Assembly: GCA_030612665.1 (NCBI GenBank)
Contig: JAUWNL010000005.1
Location: forward strand, 1 to 41,061
Length of the DNA stretch: 41,061 nucleotides
Reading direction: 5' to 3'
Origin: an archaeon
GTDB taxonomy: Archaea; Nanobdellota; Nanobdellia; Pacearchaeales; UBA284
The number at the start of each line of letters is the position of its first letter. Position 1 is the first letter of the stretch. A model generated the notes under the pieces. That model had not been told where the DNA came from. It was given only the letters and a program-made list of their open reading frames with translations, and did not search any database. Made by a program: the position numbers and the translations under genes. Below, in pieces: positions 32,256 through 40,800 of this stretch.

Positions 32256-32680
32256 TTAAAGAAATAGATATAATGAACTGGAAAGAATGTAAAAAGAAGC
32301 TTATCAGAAAAGTAGAAATCGATAAAGAAAGAATAAAATCTCTAGTAAAAAAAGCTATGCAGCGTTTAAATAGGGTTAAAGAAACAAAGATTAAAAAAGA
32401 AAATGTATCGTTTGTGGTAGAGGATTATTATGAAATAATTAAGGAATTACTAGTTGCTTATCTCCTAAAAAATGGGTTAAAATCAAAAAATCATCAATGT
32501 CTAATCGCCTATTTTTATAAACAAAATCCAGATTATGAAAAAGAAGCTTATTTAATTTCTCAGATGTCTTTTTTCAGAAATAGATTATGTTATTATGGAG
32601 AGGATATTCCTATGAATTTTTATGAAAAAAACAAAAAAGAATTTGAAAAAATAATCAAAATAATATTAAAACTTATTTAA
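32252..32680 (+). CDS. HEPN-domain toxin of the MNT/HEPN pair
   Basis: 142 residues, helical, with DYYEIIKELLVAYLLKNGLKSKNHQCL and the C-terminal motif SFFRNRLCYYG. The latter aligns with the HEPN Rx4-6H RNase motif, but the expected His position is Cys/Tyr, so catalysis may be altered or use Tyr. Start overlaps the MNT stop as ATGA. The secreted-protein gene begins 19 nt downstream and probably shares the transcript. Confidence 0.75.
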   Translation: MIKEIDIMNWKECKKKLIRKVEIDKERIKSLVKKAMQRLNRVKETKIKKENVSFVVEDYYEIIKELLVAYLLKNGLKSKNHQCLIAYFYKQNPDYEKEAYLISQMSFFRNRLCYYGEDIPMNFYEKNKKEFEKIIKIILKLI

Positions 32681-32697
32681 TATTCAAAAAAGAGGCA

Positions 32698-32739
32698 AGA
32701 TGCATCTAAAGAAAAATAAAAAAAGCGAGCTAAAAAGAA
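32698..32739 (+). repeat. 42-nt direct repeat, second copy
   Basis: 5' end of the intact secreted-protein gene, duplicate of 31665-31706. Unlike the first copy it has no Shine-Dalgarno as good as AAAGGA upstream (only AAGAGG). Confidence 0.9.
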
Positions 32740-33470
32740 TTTCCTTACTCATAATTCTCACATTTCTGGTCACAATTCTCATAGCAAGTGCAAATAATTT
32801 CACAGGACCAATTAATATAACAATTAATGAAACAATAATCCCCCTCCCAATACCTCCATTAGAACCAGAATGTATCAATGATATTGATTGTAATGACAGC
32901 AACATATCAACACTTGATTTCTGTATTGATAATTTCTGTATTTATGAACCAATTAATATAAATCAGACAAATCAAACACAGCCTGAAGAACCTATACAAA
33001 TACCTCCAGAACCACCGCAACAGCCAGTGCCAGAACCACAGCCAGGACCAATCCCAATTCCAGAGCCAGAACCAGTTCAACCAATACCTGGGCCTCAACC
33101 ACAACCCATACCAGAACCAATCCCACCAGAATGCCAGGAAGATATTGATTGTGATGACAATCTCACAAGCACAAATGATTTGTGCATTAACAGCACATGT
33201 ATTTATCTCACTATCAAATGGGAAAATCCTAAAAATAATCAGATTTTTGATAATGAAATTGAACATAAAATTCTAATCTCTCAAAATAAAGATATTAATT
33301 TAACAATAGAATGTAAAATTTTTAATTCAAATTCAGAAATTATGTGGCAAATAACAAAAGAGATAACAAAACAGACCAATTCAAAGACCCAGAGTTTTAT
33401 TGAGTATATCAATACAAGCTATTGGCCTGAAGGAAACTATCATGAAAATTGTGTTGTAAAAATAGAATAA
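32700..33470 (+). CDS. secreted proline-rich Cys-motif protein
   Basis: 256 residues: basic N terminus plus hydrophobic signal (ISLLIILTFLVTILIASA), a Cys motif CINDIDCNDSNISTLDFCIDNFC-like repeat, a Pro/Glu/Gln-rich linker (about 95-145), a second Cys motif (CQEDIDCDDN...), and a C-terminal beta-domain. The same Cys motif occurs four times in the large protein at 34837, so the two are probably surface partners or paralogs. The start codon sits in the duplicated 42-nt repeat. The AlbA_2-type gene follows after 5 nt. Confidence 0.8.
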   Translation: MHLKKNKKSELKRISLLIILTFLVTILIASANNFTGPINITINETIIPLPIPPLEPECINDIDCNDSNISTLDFCIDNFCIYEPININQTNQTQPEEPIQIPPEPPQQPVPEPQPGPIPIPEPEPVQPIPGPQPQPIPEPIPPECQEDIDCDDNLTSTNDLCINSTCIYLTIKWENPKNNQIFDNEIEHKILISQNKDINLTIECKIFNSNSEIMWQITKEITKQTNSKTQSFIEYINTSYWPEGNYHENCVVKIE

Positions 33471-33475
33471 CTAAA

Positions 33476-34840
33476 ATGGACGAGAAAGAGTTAAAATTTA
33501 TTTTGCAGGAAGGAGAAGGTCTAAAAATAGAATTTAAAGAATCCTTTGATCCTAAAAGCTTAGCTAAAGAAATAGTTGCTTTTGCTAATTCTGAAGGAGG
33601 CAGAATATTTTTGGGCGTTGATGATAATGGGAAAATCAAAAAAATTAATATTACAAACAAATTAAAATCACAGATTCAGGATATTGCAAGAAACTGTGAT
33701 CCTCCAATCAAAATTATTTTAGAGGAGTTTGATAAAATTTTGATAATCAACATAAAAGAAAGAAAAAATAAACCCTATAAATGCCATGATGGATTTTATT
33801 TAAGGCAGGGGGCAAATTCTCAAAAGATGACTGTGTCAGAAATTAGAGAATTTTTCAACAAAGAAGGAAAAATATTGTTTGATGAAATAATAAATAAAAA
33901 ATTCTCTTTTAAGAAAGGATTTGATAAACATAAATTCAACTCCTTTTTAGAAAAAGCAAAAATAAGTAATGTGCTTTCTATTAAAGACATTTTAAAAAAT
34001 GTTGGGGTTCTGAATGATAAAGAAGAATTTAGAAATGTTGGGGTTCTGTTTTTCTGTCATAGAATAGAAGAATTTATTCCTCAGGCCATTGTAACCTGTG
34101 TTTTATATAAAGGAAAAAATAAGGCATTTATAATTGATAAAAAAGATTTTGTAACAGATATATGTTCAAATTATCGGAATGCTGTGGATTTTCTTTATAG
34201 GAATTTAAGATTAAAATATGATATAAAGGGGTTTGGTCCCAGAAAAGAAATTTTGGAGATTCCAGAAGAAGCATTAAAAGAGGCATTAGTAAACGCATTA
34301 GCTCATAGAGACTATTCAGAAAAAGGCGCTAATGTTTTGGTAGAAATTTATGACAATAGGGTTGAGATTACTAATCCCGGCGGCTTAGTTTCTGGCATTA
34401 AAAAGGAAGAATTCGGGAAGAAAAGTCTTGCAAGAAATCCTTTGTTATTCAGTTTATTCAAAAGAATAAATTTAGTTGAAAAAGTTGGTTCTGGCATTAT
34501 AAGAATGAGGAAAGCTATGAAAAATGCGGGATTGCCACCACCAAAATTTGAATTTACAAATTTCTTTACAATTACATTCTACAGACCTAAATGGACTGAA
34601 AAAACTGTGGGGAAAACTGTGGGGAAAATTCTTGAAAAGTTGGGTGAAAAGTTGGGTGAAAATCAGAAGAAAATCTTGGAATTAATTATTAGAAATAAAT
34701 TTATTTCTATCCCAGAAATCTCAAGAGAAATGGGGATAAGCACCACTGCTGTAGAAAATAATATATCAAAACTCAAACAAAAAAAATTATTGGAAAGAAT
34801 TGGCCCTGCAAAAGGAGGATATTGGAAGATTCTAAGATGA
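33476..34840 (+). CDS. AlbA_2 (Schlafen-like) ATP-binding regulator
   Basis: 454 residues. The N-terminal AlbA_2/Schlafen-type domain has EGEGLKIEFKESFD and FANSEGGRIFLGVDDNG. The central GHKL-like region has EALVNALAHRDYSEKG and EITNPGGL. A short repetitive linker (TVGKTVGKILEKLGEKLGE) leads to a C-terminal winged helix (FISIPEISREMGISTTAVENNI). Such proteins are putative transcription or RNA regulators. ATG 33476 is chosen over the track's upstream non-ATG start because the domain begins there, 5 nt after the previous stop. It overlaps the intein-bearing gene by ATGA, so their translation is coupled. Confidence 0.85.
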   Translation: MDEKELKFILQEGEGLKIEFKESFDPKSLAKEIVAFANSEGGRIFLGVDDNGKIKKINITNKLKSQIQDIARNCDPPIKIILEEFDKILIINIKERKNKPYKCHDGFYLRQGANSQKMTVSEIREFFNKEGKILFDEIINKKFSFKKGFDKHKFNSFLEKAKISNVLSIKDILKNVGVLNDKEEFRNVGVLFFCHRIEEFIPQAIVTCVLYKGKNKAFIIDKKDFVTDICSNYRNAVDFLYRNLRLKYDIKGFGPRKEILEIPEEALKEALVNALAHRDYSEKGANVLVEIYDNRVEITNPGGLVSGIKKEEFGKKSLARNPLLFSLFKRINLVEKVGSGIIRMRKAMKNAGLPPPKFEFTNFFTITFYRPKWTEKTVGKTVGKILEKLGEKLGENQKKILELIIRNKFISIPEISREMGISTTAVENNISKLKQKKLLERIGPAKGGYWKILR

Positions 34841-37800
34841 TAAAAACAAAAAGAGGTGAAATAAAAAGAATATTTCTTCTAGCAGTTATAGCAGTACTTT
34901 TTATGCTCTTTTTAGTAACAGCATCAGATGTAACAAATGAAACTCAAGAAACTGAAAAGATAATTTTCAACGAAACAAGAACCTTTGAAATCAGACACGA
35001 TCCAAATTTAGAATGTTTAAATGATAGTGATTGTAATGATGATGATAACCTCACACTTGATTTTTGTATAGAAGGAAATTGTTCCTACATAGAAATTGAG
35101 TGTCTCGATAATATTGATTGTAATGACAGCAACATGTCAACAGAAGATTTTTGTATTGATTATTTCTGTTTCTTTAATCAAACTAACCAAACACAACCAG
35201 TATATGAATGTATAAATGATTCTGACTGCGATGATCAAAACCATCTTACATTTGATTATTGCCGTGATAACAATTGTTCATATGTTAAAGTTCAATGTAT
35301 CAATGATACAGATTGTGATGATAACAATCAAAGCACTCAAGATTTCTGTATAGATAATTTCTGTGTCTTTATCTTCAATCAAACAAACATAACAGAACCA
35401 GAAATACTTTTACTTGAACAAGGAGAAGCAGAAATAAACAAACCAGTAAAATGGAAAGCAAAAATAAAAGCTCAAAACATCAGCCATGCAAAAACCATCT
35501 TGCCTTTTGATTCAACAACTATTCTAGAACAAGAACTAGAAGAAGAAAATAATACTTTTTATTTTGAATATGAAACCCCAATCATAACAATTGAAGAGCA
35601 AGAAATTAATGAAGTTAAAGAAAAAGATAAATCAATAGGGTTGACTGGCGACGTCATCAGTCAACAAATAACACAAGAAAAAACAATTAAGAAAGTAACA
35701 ATAAGAAGCAATTTTTCAGGCCATTATCATAATGTCAAAGCCATGACAACTATTAATCTTAACAGCCAAGACCAAGACATTGAGTGTTATGATGACAAAA
35801 CAGAGATTATGACAAGCAAGGGATGGGAATACTTTTCTGAATTTAATAATGAAAATAATAAAAATAATGTTAAAGTTTTAACACTTAACCAAGAAACTGG
35901 AAAACAAGGATGGCAATTGCCAACAGCTAAGCAGGTTTATGACTATGACGGAGAGATGTATAATATAGAGCTTGAAGATGGCTCAGCTCTTGTTGTCTCG
36001 CCTAAGCATAAGGTTTATTCTTCTGAGTTAACTTCAGAAGGGGTTGTTAACTCAATTACTTCTCTTGTATTAAACACATCTACTTTAGATTGCTTCTTGA
36101 ATAATCTATCATTGCTCCAGATTGGACAATTTAGCTTTAGTGCTAATGCAAAAAAATCAACATCATTTAAAAACTCTTTTTTATCTTTGTTAGAAAAACA
36201 TTTAGATAAAGATTCAGCATCTCTTAGATATTTAGCATACTGTTCGACTGGAATAAAATCAACTAATAAAATAAGTTGTTCTCTCAATGAAGAAAATTCT
36301 TGTTTAGAAATCCCAGACTTTATCAGTATTTCAGATTCATATTTCTTAATTTCTCTTAAAGAAAGCTCAGGAGAAATTAGTTTATGTTTAGTTAACAAAT
36401 CTCTTGTAAATGAATCTTTCCAAAAATACGTAAATAATACATTACTATCTATAACCAATAACATTTACAACAAGCCCTTCTTTTTTAATTCAGCAAATCT
36501 TCCTTTCTTTGCTTTCCTTCCTAATTCAACAGACCACTTAATTAATTCCTGCTCTTCTTTAGATTCAAGCTTTTTCAACATCTGTTCTCGCCAAACTAAT
36601 TTCTTAACTTTTGATTCAACAGCCAATCGGATAAATCCAGACCAATTAACTTCTGGAAACATTTTCATATGTTCTCTTACCTGCCCTGGTACTGATAATG
36701 TTATACTTACCATTTTACCTCCAAATTGTTTAGATTATGTTAAAAAACATAATTACGTTGAAGTATTTAAATCTTTTGATTTAGATAATTCGGAAGATCT
36801 CTCAGACTTCAATTTAGTCTCAATAACAGAAGTCTATGATGAAGATTGCTCAGAGCATAGGTTTATGCTGGGATTGATGAGAAAGATCGGGATTTATGAA
36901 GAGAATCAAATTTCAAGCGACTTTCTTAAATCTGATGTTGAAAATACTTTGACAGCAGATTGCTGTTTAAATGCTAGTTCATTTGACCAAATTGCACAGC
37001 CTAACTTTAATGCAAGTGCAAATACAGGAATGTCTTTATCATGTGGAGCTAATTGTTTAGCTTTTGATTCAAATGTGCTATACTTATCTGAAGAAAAACT
37101 AGATACATACTTCTCTAATTCATTAATTGCTGATTTGATTTGCTCTGCCTTTAATTTAGAATATTTTAATAAGTCTGATTTGTTATCTCTTAGTTCTTGT
37201 AGATTATATGCTGCTGTAGATAATTCTAAACCAAGCAACCCTGAATTTATAATAATAAATCTAACTGGATTATCTCTAAAAAAAGACACTAATACATTAG
37301 TATCAACAACTAACTCCATTTACCATCCCTCTGCTTTATGTCTCTTCCAAACGCGCTCTTTAAGTTTATCTCCAAGCTTAAGGCAATCTTCTTCTGTTAG
37401 CTCTGAATGCTCTAACATTTTATCTAATTTCTTAAGCAATAAAGCTCTTTTAACTTTTTCTGATAAAAATTTCCTTACAGATTCAGACCAATTTATTTCT
37501 GGTAAGGAATCTAACTTGTGTTTTAGTTCTTCTGGCACAGACAATGTTAAATTTGGCATTTTAATACCTCCACATAATTTAGTGTATCCTGTGAAAGATG
37601 TGCAACTATTTAAATCTTTTGATTTAACGCCAATATCAGAAGTCTATGCTGATATTATCCTAGGAAAAGATATTTATTTCCTAAACCAAGACAACCAGCC
37701 AATCAAAGTCAAGTCCATAACAAAGCAGCCATACAAAGGAAAAATCTATGATGTTGATGTCCCAAATGACATCATTCTTGTTAAGAGAAACAACCTAATT

Positions 37801-40800
37801 GTCTGGTCTGGCAATAGTAATCCAGACAGCAGCACAAACAATAACACAAACAATAGCAGTTATAATTATCCTTATGAAACTCAGCAGGATCAAATTAAGG
37901 TATATCATTTAATCAACCAATCAAATCAAACAAGAATTGACATAACAAATAATCCTGTTTATAATTTAACAATTTCTGAAGTTGAGGCAAGTAACGTAAG
38001 CGCCTCAAATGAAACAAATCCATTAAACAATACAAATAACACATATCAAACATACAAAATCTCATGGATTGTCCCAGAACTTAGCGAACAAGTTTTTGAA
38101 ATAACAGGTGGGCAAGGAGGACCAAGCATTCTTGATGCACTCCCAGACAACCAGTCAGATGAGCTTTGGCTCAACATGACAGGAAACGTCCTTTTATTCC
38201 ATTTTGACAATGATTCAGCAGTCGGAGAAAACTCGTCTGTTGTCAAAGATTTCTCAGGTAATGGGAATAATGGGAGTGTTACAGGAGCGGTTTTTACTTC
38301 TTCTGGAAAAGTTAATGGAAGTTATGATTTTGATGGTGGAATAGATAGTATTTCTGTAAATTATGATACAAGTTTAAATATGTCTGAATCATTTACTATA
38401 TCAGCATGGATATATCCTAAGTCTCCACACAATGCTTCTTTAGGAGGAATATGGTATGACTATTATAATTCTTGGCAAAATCGTTTAGTAGTTTATGATA
38501 ATGGTGAATTAAGGGCTCAAGTTAGAATAGGTGGTGCTGATGTAGCAGTTACAAAACCTGGTGCAATTACAAATGATGTTTGGAATCATGTTGTATTAAG
38601 ATATAATTCCACGAGTTTAACTTTACATGTGGATGGAGTAGAAATAGCAAACACTACCACATCTGGTGTTGTTTCATATTCAACTAATAGTAGATTTATA
38701 GGCAGGGGAGAAACTGGAGCAAACATGAGATATTTCAACGGCTCTATCGACGACCTCGCAATCTTCAACCGCTCCCTCTCAGCAAATGAAGTTCTACAGC
38801 TTTATCAAGCAGGTCTTGGAAAAAGAGGATTAAGCACCTGCGGAGACTTAGAAGCAGATTCAAGTTATATTCTTGTTGATAACGTAGCAGGAGACACAAC
38901 CTGTTTCAACATCACAGGAGATAACATAGTTCTTGATGGAAATGGATATACAATTAATTATTCTGATACTGGAACGGGATATGGAATAAACAATTCGGGA
39001 GGTTTTGATAATATTACGGTGAAGAACTGTAAAATGGAGCAAATAGGAACATCAGCAAATTCTTATGGAGTTTATTATAATGGGGGAATGAATGGCACAA
39101 TTTCTAATAACACTGGAAATTCGAGTTTTTTCTCTTCAGATTTAAAAAGTATTTTAATAGGGCAGTCAGGAGAAAATAATTTTACTAATTGCACTATAAA
39201 TTCTGCTATTACTTTTGTTTCAGCTTCAACAGGCTCATTAAACATCCACCACTATCTCGACGCCCAAGTCAACTACACAAACAGCACAGGAATCCAAGAT
39301 GCTGATGTTCTTGCTTATGATGTTAATAACACTTTATATTTTAATGAATCAACAGGAAAAGGTGGAACTCAATCAGGTTTAGTTTCATGGTGGGAATTCG
39401 AAGATGCTTCTGGCACAAATGCAGATGATTCAATAGGAAGTAATGATGGAACTCTCGAAGGAGCAGTTAACTGGACAAAAGGAAAACTTGCTGGAGGTTT
39501 AGAGTTTGATGGGATTGGTGATGCTGTTAATGTTCCTTCATCAATTGATTTAAAAGGTACTGGAACCATTTCAATGTGGATTTCTCCTAAATTTAGGGCA
39601 TCTAATTATTTGATTGAACATTACAATACTGCTGCGGATGATAGGGTAGGATTTGTTTGGGAAATATCTTCAAATAATCTTGGTGCTTTTTTACAGGATG
39701 ATGGTGTTTATGCTTACACTTGGAATGGGTTTGTAGTGAGCACTTCTGGATGGACTTTGGGAGATTGGCATTATATTGTTTTCTCTTGGGATAATACTAC
39801 TGGTGGAGATAATATGTTTATTTATGTAGATGGTGTTTTAGGAAATAGTGTAGAAGGAGATGTAGATTATTTTCCTGACACTGCTGGTAGTAATAATAGG
39901 ATTGGAGCTCATGTTGGTGGGGCTGTTTATTTCAACGGCACAATCGACGAAGTAAAAATCTATAACAGGGCCCTCAGTCCTCAAGAAGTCATGGAAGATT
40001 ATCAGAACTCGAGAATAAAACGCCAGACAGTTCTTGAATACATGCAGAACTCAACACAAAAATATATGAAGACAAATTATACTATTAATGCAACAAAAAA
40101 TAATATCTGGACAAGACACAACAGAAGATTAAACATAACAACAAACTTTATTGATAATAGTAAATTACAATTATGGCTCAATCCTGACATAACTTTCCCT
40201 TTAGTTAACTGGACAGCCCCAACTCCAGACAATGCCTCACATATCAATAAAAATTATATTTATTTAAACACCACAACAAGTGATGAAACAGGACATTATG
40301 GTATCTTTGATTTTAATAATTCCTTAGTCGGCTGGTGGAGGTTTGAAGAAAATGAAAGCACAGTTGCAGAAGACATGAGTGTTTACAAGAACAATGGAAC
40401 CTTAACTGGATTTTCAAGCACAGAAATAGATGAAGATAAAAATAGTGGCTGGACTTCAGCAGGTTATTATGGACAAGGATTAAGGTTTGATGGAGTTGAT
40501 GATTATGTTAATATGATTTCTCCTATTCCTGATTTGAACTACAATAAAAATTTCACAATAACAGGATGGTTTAATCATAAAAGTACAGAAGGAATGATAA
40601 TCCAAAATAATCCATTTCCATCAAATTATGTTATAATTCAAGTTAAGTCGTCAAGTTTAAGAGCAGCATATTATGATGGTGCATCTTATACAAGTAAAAG
40701 CGGGATTGTTAGCTTGGATACATGGTATTTCTTTTCTTTTTCAGTTCTTGATGGAGTTATAAACTTATCAATAAATATGGTAGAGCAAACAGGTACAAGT

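Larger units (their letters stand above)
31707..32697 (+). mobile_element. MNT/HEPN cassette between 42-nt direct repeats
   Basis: About 1 kb holding only the MNT/HEPN toxin-antitoxin pair and its promoter, inserted between the original 5' end of a secreted-protein gene and a duplicate of that 5' end which now starts the intact gene. No recombinase. It has the same logic as the ATPase cassette at aEF-1A. Confidence 0.55.
35785..37815 (+). other. intein / Hint domain carrying antisense vapBC modules
   Basis: 677 codons in frame with the host. Block A CYDDKTEIMTSKGWEYF begins with Cys317, followed by VKVLTLNQETGK. Block B is SALVVSPKHKVY. At the far end, ISEVYADIILGKDIYFLN leads to block F GKIYDVDVPNDIILVKRNN and block G VWSGN, followed by Ser994 (+1). 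Cys1, terminal Asn and Ser+1 are the residues needed for splicing; the penultimate His is replaced by Gly, a known variant. Between blocks B and F no LAGLIDADG or HNH motif is present. That space is occupied by four antisense genes, and the plus frame stays open through it. A non-splicing autoprocessing Hint domain is the alternative. Confidence 0.88.

Noticed and set aside
35785-37815. Homing endonuclease inside the intein
   Set aside because: The plus-frame translation between blocks B and F shows no LAGLIDADG, HNH or GIY-YIG motif; it is Ser/Leu/Asn-rich and explained as the antisense of vapBC.
38046-39569. Several minus-strand ORFs of 60-66 codons opposite the LamG region
   Set aside because: No recognisable domain, promoter or ribosome site; their sequence is the antisense of clear LamG/beta-helix codons. 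They differ from the vapBC ORFs, which show PIN motifs, GGAGGT and TATA boxes.
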